Shown in pieces: positions 24,986-37,200 of a stretch of 64,000 nt of DNA. The notes beneath the pieces were generated by a model. The model was not told where the DNA came from, made no database searches, and was given only the letters and a program-made list of their open reading frames with translations. Every line of letters starts with the position of its first letter. Position 1 is the first letter of the stretch. The position numbers were made by a program, and so were the translations under genes. Source of the DNA: Alopecurus myosuroides (Eukaryota > Streptophyta > Magnoliopsida > Poales > Poaceae); contig CM054060.1 of NCBI GenBank assembly GCA_028641055.1, positions 296,043,480 to 296,107,479 on the forward strand, read 5' to 3'.

Positions 24986-26606
24986 GGTTATGTCCCAAAA
25001 ATTTCAGCACCGTTTAGATGTTCTCTAGGATTTTTACTTGATCATTTTGTGGATGCTCTTCTATTGTCTTGATGTATGATTCCACTATGTTGACTTGTGT
25101 GCACTTACCCCCTTGCTTCCATCTATATGCTTATTTCACATGTGGCTCCCAGGTTGACAAGTTGAGCACTCGGAAGCGTCCGTCCTACAAGGACACTAGT
25201 GATGTGGACCCTAGTGACTCTCAGCCTCTAAGGAAAGTTATTGCCAAGGGGAAAGCAAAGTATATTGCAAAGAAGACATCCTCAAGGAAGAAGAAAGGCA
25301 AGGACGTTAGAAAGAACTACAAGCATGATGTGACCACTCAAGAATATGCTCAGATTCGTCAAAAGGACTGGTACAACACTCCGAGGGTCATGGACATTGA
25401 TGATGCTCGGTTCCGGTGCATGGAGCAGTCCTACATCTTTGCTGACATCTACTCTGACAAAAAATTCTCAGTCCGCCAGATGAATCCCACCAAGTTCCAG
25501 ATGATCCGAGACAAGGAAGTGCTTATTGGTGCTGCTATTATTATTGAGAGGTTTGATCTTGTGCAGCTCATGGAGACTCACTGCCCTTACAACACTGATC
25601 TCGTGGTCCAGTACATGTCCACCTTGGTGTTTGACTCAAGTACTATTTGCAGTCTAAAGTGGATGACCCAGTCCACTCCTTGTGAGGCTCAGTTCTTAAA
25701 GCTTGGTAAGGCTCTTGGTTACAAGTACCGCTCTCATCCTCCACTTGGACACCGTATGCATGATGTGGACAGACCTCAGTGTGATAAGAAAATGGCTGAT
25801 ATGTATGCACCTGGGTTTGCTATTGGTAAGGTGGAAGGGCTTCTCCTGTTCTATGATTAGCTGGTACGCATCTTTCGGTCCTTCTTAGCTCCTAGTGGTG
25901 GCAACAATGATGCTCTCACCAGTCCACTTTGCAACCTTCTGATTCTGGCAAAGCAATGTATTGAGGACTCGGGCCCTACTGTGTCAGACAAGGTGGATGT
26001 CATGGACTTCATCTTCCATGAGCTCCGCAATGCTATGATTGGTGGGAACACTATCCCATATGGACCATACATCATGACGTTGATTGAGGACACCATGGGG
26101 AGAGACTTCCGTGAGCTTCCTATGCAAGAGCATGCCTTCAAGAAGTTGTATGTGAAGAGGAAGTCTATTGCTGCTGCTCCTGCTCCTCCTCGTGAGGATG
26201 GTTCTTTTATGGGAGATGCCCGTGCTAGTGCCCTCAAGGATGAGTCCACCTCTACTGTGCACAATGTCAAGAAGCTTTCTTGGTTCTAGCCCAATGTGCT
26301 TTGCATGATGGTGGATATCCACAAGGAGTAGTATCAGGTTTCTTGTAGGGACGCTGCTATGTCCAGCTCTCAGCGTCAGATACTTCATCATATGAGTGGT
26401 GCGACTGGAGATATCCCTCTTGCCTTGGTTCGTGATTCTTACTCACAGTGGCTTCCAGAAACTATACCCCTTGGGAGCAGATTGAGGAGGCTCTTCGTGT
26501 CACTGCTTCTTCGTCTAGTGCTCCTGTTGATGATGACTATGATGAGCACGATGCAGACGTGGATGAAGATCAGCAGAGGGACGCTGAGGGTGCTTCTGAG
26601 ACATAA
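24590..26606 (+). pseudogene. Accessory (env-position) ORF of the copia element, possibly spliced
   Basis: Between pol and the 3' LTR on the sense strand lies a long frame (25069-25857) with a basic Lys/Arg-rich N-terminal part (RKVIAKGKAKYIAKK, SSRKKKGKDVRK) and a globular part (WYNTPRVMDIDDARFRCMEQ, ALGYKYRSHPPLGHRMHD). After a stop at 25858-25860 the same frame continues (LVRIFRSFLAPSGG, DKVDVMDFIFHELRNAMIGG, PYGPYIMTLIEDTMGRDF) to a stop at 26287. An acidic tail (VDDDYDEHDADVDEDQQRD) follows in a shifted frame, ending at 26606. No signal peptide or membrane segment is visible, so an envelope role is not supported. It resembles accessory proteins of plant retrotransposons (putative plant transposon protein type), from memory. 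A phase-0 GT-AG intron candidate at 24752-25152 would join an upstream Ser-rich exon (SSSSSKKHRPSESWPP). Confidence 0.6.
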
Positions 26607-27142
26607 GATGGAGAGTCCTCTGGGCACTCAGATGCTTAGCTTGTCTGTGGGACGTTAGCACCACTACCTATCTCTTTTTGGTGTCTCGATTCCAAAGGGG
26701 GAGAAGTAGTCTTAGGACCACGGGATTTGCATGGGTTCGGGCACAAGCTTGTTCTTTTATCATTTATTGAGAGCTTGTGTCCATTTAGTTTGTTTCGTAA
26801 AGTATTTGCTATTTCTCTCGTTTGAACTATGTGTTGTTAGACTTGGTTATCAGTGTGGTTATCTATGCTATCTATGTTGAGGATTATCTATTATTGTGCT
26901 TCGGTATGATCGTTTCATTATCTCCGCACAAGGTATATCATTCATCTTTGCCTCAACATATTGTCTTGTCTACTTGTATCATGTTGTGTTACTTGTTGGA
27001 AATCACTCTTCCCTTGTAGATTGTATTTTGCATATTAGGCAAACAAAAGATATGCATACTTGTAGGGGGAGCAATTTCCATAGCTTTCACAACATGATAT
27101 CGTCGAGTTTTATTGCAAATCTTAGTATTGTCATCTAACACC
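26607..27142 (+). other. 3' untranslated part of the copia internal domain
   Basis: AT-rich, without a recognisable frame, leading to the PPT. Nothing else was seen. Confidence 0.55.
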
Positions 27143-27155
27143 AAAAAGAGGGAGA
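27143..27155 (+). other. Polypurine tract of the copia element
   Basis: AAAAAGAGGGAGA directly before the 3' LTR start TGGAAAGTG at 27156. This is where plus-strand DNA synthesis would be primed. Confidence 0.85.
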
Positions 27156-27315
27156 TGGAAAGTGCATTTCGTTTCCCCGTTGGTTTTGTGTGTTAGTTAA
27201 CAATACTAAGTATATTATTTATCAAGGTGTTGAGTGTGCAGGTGCTATTTTCAACATCCACATCGATCACCAAAAATTGGAGACATTAGATCAATGAGAT
27301 TTGAGACAGAGAGGA

Positions 27316-27695
27316 GCCGGATATTTCTAACCGGAAATTTCTAGGGCAGCCAGAATTTCCGGTTAGAAAGATCCCAACCCAGTTTTGAGACAGAGATCAG
27401 CCGGAATTTTCCAACCGGAAATTTCTGAAACAACCGGAATTTCCAGTTGTGGAAGTTTGTGCTCAAAATGGCTAAGGAATGGAAGTTTAAGACGCAGAAG
27501 TGAACCGGAAATGTCTAGATCAACCGAAATATCCGCTTTAGGAGCCTGTTGAGGACAGAAGCCAACCGGATATTTCAAACCGGAATATTCGCTCCAACCG
27601 GAATTTCCGATAGAACTCAACTCAGTTCGAATCCAGATTTGAAGAACAGAGGTAAACCGGAATTTTCGGTTCAAGTTTTAACCGGAATTTCCTGT
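27316..27695 (+). repeat. Array of CCGGAAATTTCCGG-type palindromes in the copia 3' LTR
   Basis: About eleven full or half copies in 380 bases (for example gccggatatttc, aaccggaaatttc, caaccggaatttcc, aaccggatatttc, aaccggaattttcggtt). Position and spacing match the 5' LTR array, so it was present in the active element. The array ends about 30 bases before the TATA palindrome. Confidence 0.78.
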
Positions 27696-27724
27696 ATCTG
27701 TTTCCTGCTCAAATGGCTCTATTT

Positions 27725-27750
27725 GAGGAGGGGTATAAATACCCCTCCTC
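27725..27750 (+). promoter_or_regulatory. TATA box inside a 26-bp perfect palindrome, copia 3' LTR
   Basis: Two 12-base arms, GAGGAGGGGTAT and its exact reverse complement ATACCCCTCCTC, flank a central AA. The palindrome is therefore centred on TATAAATA (27734-27741). The 5' LTR has the same right arm but an eroded left arm. Confidence 0.75.
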
Positions 27751-28155
27751 TTCCTTCTTGAGCTCCAGTTCGTCCATAGCATTGAAGACCATTCACTGAG
27801 CTCACCAAATCCTAAATTACTCCCAATCCCTCCACCCAAACTTGTTGATCTTTGGAGGATTGAAGGAGAAGGCCCCGATTTACATCTTCACCGAGCCGTT
27901 CTTCATTTCCCCCTTGTTCACTTGAGTGATTTGAGTCTAGGGTTTCCATTTGTGGAGAACCTAGACCTCTTTCTACACTTGGTGATTCTTGGTGTTGGGA
28001 GCCCCCAATTTGGTTGTGGGTGTGTGCCCGAAGATTGTTGTAAAGGATTTGATTCCCGCCTCAAAGGGGATCAATAGTGGAAGGTGGACTAGGCCTTTTT
28101 GGCATTCTTCATCGGAGAATAGGGTGAGGCCTTTGTGGCGTTGAGTAGGCCTTTG

Positions 28156-31100
28156 TGTAAGGACCCCAGACCGGCAGTCTGAAACCCTACGTATGCATAC
28201 ATTCACGATCCCAGAAAGATCAGTCGTGAACCACATACACAGTTGGCACACAGAAATACATCATCCATTACACGTATACATAAAGGTATTACATAAAAGA
28301 TCACATGATCAAGTTTAACACAACTGCCAAAAGGGCAGGCAATTTATCAAACACAACGGAAGACAAATAAAACACAACGTAGTTGAGCCCAAGTCACGCC
28401 TTAACCTACAGTCTGCTGACCCGGAGACGATCCTAGTTCGCAAAGCCGTCAACTCCGTACTTCTCTTCATAGATCTCCTTCGGAGACTCCTTCTCCAAAT
28501 CTGATAAGTAGATACCAGGGGCGAAACCATAATGAGTACATTTGAATGTACTCAGCAAGACATCCATCATGTCACTACCAAACATGCAAATATGCTTATA
28601 TGGTGGAATAGGTAGGCTATAAATAGGGTTCACTATCAATGGTGTTCATATACGATGACACCACAGTTGCAGTCAGGTTAATCTGTATCTTCGTTGAAGA
28701 AGATACTTCAGAAGAAAAATAATATAGTTTTACTTCTCTTGTAGATATCACATGTACAAGAGGTTTTCTAAAGCTTTGTTAAAGAATATTTTCTCTTTGC
28801 AAAACTTCTTGGAATCAGTTTCCAGAATTCTTGCTTAGAGTAGAAAAGGTTTTCTTTGCAAAACATTTTGTTTTGTATATCAGCATCTGGCTTTTCATCA
28901 TCGACGATACCTCCATGGTATAAGTTTCCATTTCCTTTCCGAACTTCACAAGTTCAACACTTCCTGTCATAAATTCCCTTTCAAAAACTTCCTTTTTGAA
29001 AACATTGACACAATGCTAGCTACATGGCCATTCAACCGTCCATATCCGAGGACGCGGCTATCTCGAAATAGTTTGACTCTGCAGAGGTGTACACATTTCC
29101 ACTAGATCCAGAATCCGCCATGAAACAACCATGGATTGTTCCCAACCTATGAGAACATCAGATAACTGATCTTGACTATCCACTATGTGCAATCTAGTAC
29201 ATGACTATCTCTTCAATTGGGGTTACCCTCCCTGGCAAGCCGTGTCCCACACCGCCCAAACAGGAGACCCATCTGCTGCATCCGGAGGGAAAATTAATCC
29301 CACACTTTAGATGTCCCGTATCCTCCACTCCTAGCGACATTTCGGTTCGGAGGATCCAATCCCCTATAGCACTTGAGATAGCACACATACTAACCATAAC
29401 AAGTTTTTAATCAAGCCCCTACCCATATTGGGGTAAAGTGGCAGTACGGTAAAGGTTGTCCAGCGAAGACTAGGTTATGTGTCATTTTTGAAAACACCAC
29501 TTTCTCAAAAATGACCACTTCCACATTCCTCCGGAGAACAAGGATCCGCCTTTTCTCCGGGTTTTTTCCGTAAAGCCTTTGTTTTGTAGAATCACAATTT
29601 TAGGGTGTCCACTTAGGGACTAGTATATTTGATGGTAATAAATACCATATGGTGGCTTATGGGCTTGGTATTACCAAGTTTAACTACTGGCATGATAGTA
29701 ACCTATATACTAGTATAGTAGTAATAGCCACATCAAAAATAGTTTTGATAATAAAGTTTTGGTAAAACTTCAGAGGTAAAGCATGCATGATAGATAATGA
29801 TAAGTATTGTATCAGTAAGCATCAGGATGGCTTGCCTGGTATCTCCTTGTGTCCCTGGTTTTGGAGTGACTGGAACTTGAAACAGAGCTTCACGACACTT
29901 CCTTCCTCTTCGTTTTCTAACGTCGTAAAAGGAATAAAGGACACACATTCAGAACCAATCAAGGCAAGCAACCATACATAACAATACATACAGCAAGGAA
30001 ATCTAATAATAACCAATCAAACAATTATTAATGGAGACAAACAATCAAACAAACCTACTTGGCAGAAATGCCATTTAATAAGACAGCTTAATGTTGGAGG
30101 AACATATCTCACAACCTTAATATCATGGATTCAGTGGGTGTGCCACTCTCATACCAAGATATTAATAAACCCAAAATACACTTAGTTTCACAAGGGTGAG
30201 ACTACTAAAAGTATATAAAACATGCACAAAAATAAGCATGGCAATGGCTCTATCAACCACACCCCAAAAAGAATAAGGTAGCTACTCTGCTAAGCCTAAA
30301 TCCACAACAAGAATAAATGAGACACATTATTTGCAAAAGTTACTTTTACAAATCAGTGAGCCTACTCAAGTGTAACAAGGTAATAGACTCATCACAAAAC
30401 ACACAATTTCTCATAGTGAGAACAATAGAAACAATGGCTAAAAAGGAGGAATCCTATAGACATGCTTCTACTAAAAGTTTGCTATGCAAGCATGCGTAAT
30501 ATGTAAAGTACTAACATGCAAACAAGGAACCATGTTATCATTATGGTAAATGAAAACATGTCTTTATGCAAGGATACATAAACATCTACCAAACACAAGT
30601 TGGCAGGAAAATTAATTCAACACAAAAACTGCTAAGGAAACTAGTACTACTCAAACATGAAGAATCAATGGATGAATTTCAATCAATTAATTGAAATACA
30701 ACCAGAGGTTCCATGTCATAAAAACAGGAGTGAAAAACATCTATACTTGCTATAACAAAAATATCCCATTTAGCAAAACAATGCATCAATTTGCAGGGCA
30801 ACTCCTACATACTAGTAGTAATAAAAAGGGCATTACTAGAGGAATAAAACAACACTCCAAAGATGGATTTTTCCTAGCAAGCCCCACATGATTACAACCA
30901 CTTACAAACAGAAGCATACCCATTTTTGTTTAGCACAAAAATTCCCAAAGCAAAAATACTAGGCACTCATTAGTTATAGAACTATATAAAAGAAACACAT
31001 CTAGTGTGGGGGAAATAATGTTTCCACCAAAAATGCAATGACACCAGTGGGTGTTACACTAGCATATCAAAGCATTATGAGGTCACAAAGCCTCTGGTCC

Positions 31101-34100
31101 ACTTGTTAAAAATTAACAAAAGACTAAACTAGCATCTAGTTCAATAACCATACTAGTAGAAAAATAATAGGGTGCACAAATAAGCAAGGTAAGGATACTC
31201 ATGCTATTGTTTTCACACATGTGAAAACTTTAGGGGTCAAGTACTCATAACAACATCATCAAAAAGCTACTGGACCTATGAATACAACACAAAAATATGT
31301 GGCTATACAACCACAAATGATTACTTCAAATATTCCACACATGAGGGAATTTTTCCATAACAATCTCATAGTGAAGACAAAGCTACTCATGCTTTTCTAC
31401 CAAATCAAATGAAAGCTAGCAGAGGTGATACCATCATAATACAAGTACCAACATGGTACTGATTACAATATCTCAACACAACAATTCAATCACTTGCACA
31501 CAAATTAATCAATCAAAAATTATATGCAAGTAATAAACTAGAGATAAAACATATGCTACTAATATAAATCCTATTTCTTCTCCACTCAAGTCCACACAAT
31601 ATAACATGCTAAAATAGTTAAGTAACACTTAGAAAACAAGTTCACACAACTTGTACATGCTAGAAAACAACATTGCAACACAAAAATATAATCACACAAT
31701 TTAAATAGTTAAAATGCCAAAATGGCAGAAACAGGTGAAACAAAGATCTGTCCACCAAATTTTATAGGATGATCTAAAAATTAAACCCTTCTAGGTTTGG
31801 ATAGACATAAACATATACAAGACCATCCAGTTGAGTTTGCATCAAAATTCATTTTTAATAATTTTATAAAAATCACCAAAGTGCTCTCTGGTGTTTTACC
31901 AAATTGCATTCCATTTCAAAAATACTTGGAATTTGGAAGCAAGATTAATTGCTCCTGTTAGGAAATGTCAAGGTCTTTCCAATGCAATTGGCCTCACTTC
32001 ATTCTGAGTTGTGAAATAAACATGGTGCTCATTTTGGTGTTTCTGGTACCTGTTGCCAAATCATTTTTAATTGCAAAAATATCCATCCAAATGTAGATCT
32101 ACAAGTTGGAGGTGGTTTAGAATTTGTTGTTTTACATCTGTGAATTTTGTCTTGGCCAAATTCATCTTTTAGGTTGCCTTTTTGGCACTAAAGTAACATG
32201 CAATGTTTCTGCAAAAATAAAATTGGAAAAACTAGTGTCATGGGCTAGATCTGCTAATTGGGCCGGCCAGATCCAAATGCACCGCGGGGGAATCCAGTCG
32301 TAGCCGCTGACCTGCGGGCCATTAGGCCACGCGGCAGCCACGCGGGCACAGCGAGGCCCCACGGGCAGGTTTGACCTGCTCCCGCGCGGGTCAAGGGCGC
32401 TGACGTCGTGCGCGCGTCATCGCGACGTCACTCGCCGGTGGGAGAGCTCCGACGAGGTTCCAAACCGCGATTCCGTTCACCGTTTTACAAACAAAAGGTA
32501 TCAACGCGTTGCTCTCGACTTGGGGATTCATCTAGGGGCAGCCTCGCTTCCCGGGAAGCAACCGGAGAGCGGCGGCGACGGACGGCGCACGGCGGCCCGA
32601 GAGGGAGCACGGCACGGCAGCGATTCGGAGGGAGAGGGAGAGGGGAAAAAGGGCGGCGAGGCGCGCCTGCTCACCACGAGCGCGCGGGGATGCTCGGAGA
32701 AGGCAGAGGAGGAGCGAGGCCGCGGCGATGCCTCGCCGGAGTCCGCCGGACTCGCAGACGAGGACTGGACGGCGCGGGCTCCCTGCGGCGCTTCGGCTCG
32801 ATTCCATTTGCACCGAGCACCACCACGACGAGGCGAAGACTATGGCGCCAACGGCGAGCGGCGGCGAGCTCGGGAACGGCCGATCAACGGCGAGCCTTTT
32901 CGAGCTAGGGTTTCGGTTGAGATATTTTCAGAGGAGAGAGAGGGACTTCGAGGGGGAGAGAGAGGGGGCAGGTAGAGATACACATGGGGGTTTTAACCAT
33001 CTAGAAGCCTTCCACTCGAAGGCAATGGAGCATGGGCTTCCATGCCTCAACTTGCAGCTACAGGAAGAAGAAGGTGTGTGTGACTCAGCTTACAAAATGG
33101 TCCCTAGCAATTTACAACAAGGTCCTTTTCTTCTCTGAAAATTTATGTTTTCACTAGGCAAACAAAGTTATAAATTGAAATCCTTTTGCCCAAAATTCTT
33201 ATTAGTATAGATGTACAACATATGTGAAAATTGGATCCATTGGATACACTTTATAATTTAAAGTTGTTCAAATTCAAAATCTTACATAAATGGACATTGA
33301 ATTTATTAACATACTTAGGAGCTTCCAAAAATGATAATTTTTGGCACACATTCCTTATTTGATGTGTTCCTTATGTGGTAGAAAATTAAAGTCATTTTGA
33401 GTTACTTCATAGAACAAACTTGTTCAAATTTCAAAAAGGTGCTGTCAAGAAAACAGGGGTTTTTGGCAACTTAAACAATTCAAAAACTTGTGCCCTTTTG
33501 GTTTTCATCCTTATTTATAATATAGAGAATGTGGTATTTATTTCATGGCATTTGGAAAAAGTTTGGAGAACAAACTTGTTCAAAATCCCAAATGTTTCTA
33601 TGGAGAAAACTCATGTTTTCAGGACTTTAATGATTCAATTTTTGGTCTCCTCTTGTGTGTGTTCCTTATTTGATATAAGGAAGCAATGGTATGAATTTCA
33701 AATCATTTTAAGAAAGTTTCCAATAGTAACTTGTTTTAGTTTTCTGTTTCTGGAAATATTGGAATTTCTATTTAATAAGGCACTTGGCTTTTCTTTAACA
33801 ATGCTTTGCCAAAATATTTATGTGACTAGAGATAGCAAGTCAATGCTCTCCAATACCTTTGTTTTTAATCTTGCAAGGTTGGAAAAACATTTGATAATAT
33901 TTTGGTGAAGCATTTAAGAATGCCTCTTTTTCCTGATAATCTTTTATGGAAATTTTATTAAGTGTTTCCTCTTTCTTAATTTGGGACTTGGAATTATATT
34001 CAACAAGTATGGGATTCATAAGATGTTTTTGGAAAACCCTTTGATCAATATTTACTTTAGAAAATATTGTCAAGGTCATTGGAACAATATGTTGAATATT

Positions 34101-34260
34101 TTTAGTTTACTGCTTTGCTATCTTTTTAAGTTTGCAAGTTTATATAATTAGTTTGTTTAGTTGCACTTAAACAAACACAAACAAACACAACCAAGGTTTA
34201 TTAGTCAAGCAATTAGCAAAACAACTATGTTAACAGGTATTCCAAAATTGGGATGTGACA
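28156..34260 (-). repeat. LARD LTR1 (6105 bp), the 3' LTR in element orientation
   Basis: Starts TGTCACATCCCAATTTTGG on the minus strand at 34260 and ends GGTCCTTACA at 28156. It is mostly AT-rich, with one GC-rich island at about 32270-32995. Small ORFs (for example 29194-29397, 30317-30499 and 32408-32908) recur in the other two LTRs only because the DNA is near-identical; none has recognisable protein features. Confidence 0.92.
32270..32995 (-). other. GC-rich island within LARD LTR1
   Basis: About 700 bases of high GC in an otherwise AT-rich LTR; repeated at 41925-42650 in LTR2 and 50930-51660 in LTR3, with a weaker relative at 15400-15850 in the solo LTR. On the minus strand its right part reads like a grass gene leader (pyrimidine-rich CCTCTCTCTCCCCCTCG, then AACCCTAGCTCG). 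It may hold the promoter or transcript leader of the LTR or an old captured gene fragment. ORFs on both strands change with single-base indels between copies, so I do not call a protein. Confidence 0.55.
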
Positions 34261-34299
34261 GGTCTTCCCCCCTTAAAAAGAATCTCGTCCCCGAGATTC
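34261..34299 (-). other. LARD polypurine tract and adjoining hairpin (INT1)
   Basis: On the minus strand the LTR start TGTCACATCCC is preceded by a purine run (AAGGGGGGAAGACC; plus strand 34261-34274). Just upstream (34280-34299) is a perfect inverted repeat, GAATCTCG and CGAGATTC, with a 4-base loop. The combination (C)GAGATTC/GGGGACGAGATTC, T/A run, AAGGGGGG, then TGTxACATCCC resembles the 3' internal end of Del/Tekay chromoviruses (from memory), suggesting the parent lineage. Confidence 0.75.
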
Positions 34300-37200
34300 G
34301 CAGGCGAGGACTAAGGGAGGGCCAACAAACACAATGTTAGTGTTGGAGTGCAGGTGCTTCCCCCCTTTGAATTTTCTTGGGAGGCAGGGCACTTCCCTAA
34401 ATTAGCAAATTCTTTCTAAAAAGTACACCAGTAGTGTTTTAGGTCCAAAACTTTTGTTTCCTAGTTTGAACAAAAATTAAGGTTAGTGCAGAACTACCTG
34501 GAAATGTACCGTCAATTATTACATGAGTTTCTAGCTAAATCCCACCTTTTACATACCACATATGGAGTGGTGTACCACTCTCATAACAAGGTATATAAGA
34601 AGCTAAAAATATAGCTTGTGGGTGCAAAGTTTAGGTTGCTAAGGTAAAATAAACAGACAGAATAATACCCATGGCAGTGGATATTAGCATCACACAAGCA
34701 ATTATCACTTAATGTGTTCATGATTTTAGTTGGATATTTTAGATTCTTAAGATACTATTAAGCACAATCATAACACAAGTATAAACTCATGCTAAGGTAA
34801 AACATTTAAACAAAACCCAATAAGCAAGCAAACAACACCACAGATGAATAGACTATTTATTCACTAGGTTATTGTTTATTAGAGGTTTTGGAATCCATCA
34901 ATCATGAACAATTAGCAAACAACCAGTAGCTAAAAACCAATGAATACAATCATAAAGGTACTCTAAAACACCATCTTCACACAAGATAAAACTCCTATTA
35001 CACAGGCATAAAAACAGGACTGCACAAATAACACCCTAGTTATGAAAAATCTACACCAGCATGCTATAAGAGATAATCATATCCTATAACCATAGAACAT
35101 GAAACTAAATAATTCATGGCATGATAACAGAAGTAATAACTTCCTAAACATGCTATATCAACACATATACTCATAAAATAAAAGAGTGTAATACTAGAGC
35201 AAAAATCACCATTTTCTAGTGGTGGAACTAGTTTCACTCTAGAGAAGCAAACAATGCTATCATGATGTTTAAACTTAAACAAGCAAGACATGAACATAAA
35301 TGTACCTAATAACAGTACACAAAACTTACTCATGTTAGTAAGCACAAACATCAAAACAATCCCATGATACAACTATTAAACATGCATAAATTAATTCTAG
35401 CAATTTATGTTTTTCTTAAACAATTACTAGCAAACAAGCAAGGTATAACTTACACAACCAGTAGCTATGCAATTAATGAAAAGTTATTTAAACCTTTTCA
35501 AAATTCCATACACTCAATTTAAAATTATTCACAAACAATCTACCAATCAAGAGGAATTTATTTTATTTGCGAACAATTTAATTTTAGCACACGATAGTGA
35601 AACATTTCTTAACATGATACCCCTAAGGAATATTATGCTAACAAAAATATCACACCTAAACATATTAGTATGTACTAATAAGAAATAAACTTCTCACTTG
35701 CATAAGTGAAAACAAACAATTATATTTTCCATGGTGGAAAAATAGAAATCAATCACATAGTGAAACATGCTATTTTTCACACATGTGTATGGTTGGGGAT
35801 TTTCATCCTCAAGCCAAAATGCAATGGGACCAGTGGGCTATGGCCCACTAATACCAAGTAAAAAAATAGGTACTAAGCCTCTGGTTACTCATGAAAAACT
35901 TTGCATACAAGATAAAAATATAAGGCTATTTAATCTAGTGAAGCAATACTAGTGCATACTGATAGTAATGCTTACATATGCTTTACTATTAAGAGACATG
36001 CAAGCTAACATAGGTACAAGCATCAAAATAACAGTACCTAAATGGTACTGGACTCAAAGAAAACATAGCACAAAATCTACTAAGAAAGTATACACAGATC
36101 TAGCTCTCACAATACTTCCAAATAATAAACTAGAAGGTGACAAATGTTATTTCATTTTTATTCGAGTTTCCAATCATGCACACACTTTCTAGGGTAGATT
36201 TATTGTAATAAAACAACATAATAACAAGTCCTAACAACTCCATATAAGTTAGGAAGCAAGATTGAATAAAACACAAATTTATTTCAATCAAGAGCACACA
36301 AAGAGACTAAAACAGGAAAATTGCTGTTTCCTAGTTCTATCATAATCATTCCATCGTTCACTTAATTTCCAAACCTCAAATTTTTATAGTACCTACAATG
36401 TCTACTAAAATTTGGTTTCCAAAGTAGATACACCCGATATCCTATTGACTAGTAAACGAATAGGTCATCATCTTATTTTCTCGTGACTTCTCCTTTTCAC
36501 CAACTAGATTAAAAAGTGTCGTAAGTCACTTAATTCTTTGGTTTAGAAAGAGTTGTCAGTAGTTCGCATGATTTGGTTAGGTGTCAACCTAAGATTAGAC
36601 CAAGCATGTTAGTCTTGTTAGCTTTCTATTAAATACTGTTTGTCCGACAAGATACGACTAGCGTCATACGTCAAATATTGAATTTTGCTCTTTGGATTGG
36701 CTTTTGAGGGGGTTGCGCATCATGGCATGTGAAGGCTTCTTTTGCACCTTTCTCCAGAGGAGGGAGGTATATAACTTTTAAAAAGCTACGTTTAGCCCAC
36801 AGGGAAAAACGAGTCTTTTGCAAACAGACAAAACACAGAGGTTTTTGTCAGTAGTGGTTGGTGCATTCACGCCTTTTCTTCTTTGAGGGTTGTCGTTGTT
36901 GGAGCTTTATCTGATGGAGTGCATCACTGGTAGCAACGCTATCAGCTCGTGTGGCTTGATGGTCCTCTATTATTAGGCGCAACGGTGCTTTCATTGATTG
37001 TGGGGGAGATGGTGGTGGTTCATGACGGGTCGCATTATGAAGCGAAAACAAGTATAAGTCTAAGCAACAAATTCTTGTTTTTGAATGCTATACAAACATT
37101 TTTGCTTGCAAAAATCTAACACGAGGTGATTCAAAAACAAGAGCGGGGCAATCACAAATTTGCAAATTTTGAGCACCCCACAAACATATAGAAGCCTAGA

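Noticed and set aside
25857..26391. Minus-strand ORFs opposite the copia accessory ORF
   Set aside because: They are antisense shadows; the sense frame has the continuous recognisable protein text.
27316..27695. The palindrome array as a CRISPR-like repeat
   Set aside because: Units are degenerate, spacers are irregular and short, no cas-like genes are present, and the setting is a plant LTR.
29194..29410. Pairs of small ORFs recurring three times about 9.65 kb apart (29194, 38849, 48507)
   Set aside because: They recur because the LTR DNA is duplicated. Overlapping open frames on both strands and lack of motifs argue against genes.
32408..32975. Two long overlapping ORFs (166 and 151 codons) in the LARD GC-rich island, repeated in LTR2 and LTR3
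   Set aside because: They are open by virtue of high GC. A one-base indel in LTR3 (about 51161) fuses the frames, there are no protein motifs, and they are antisense to the element.
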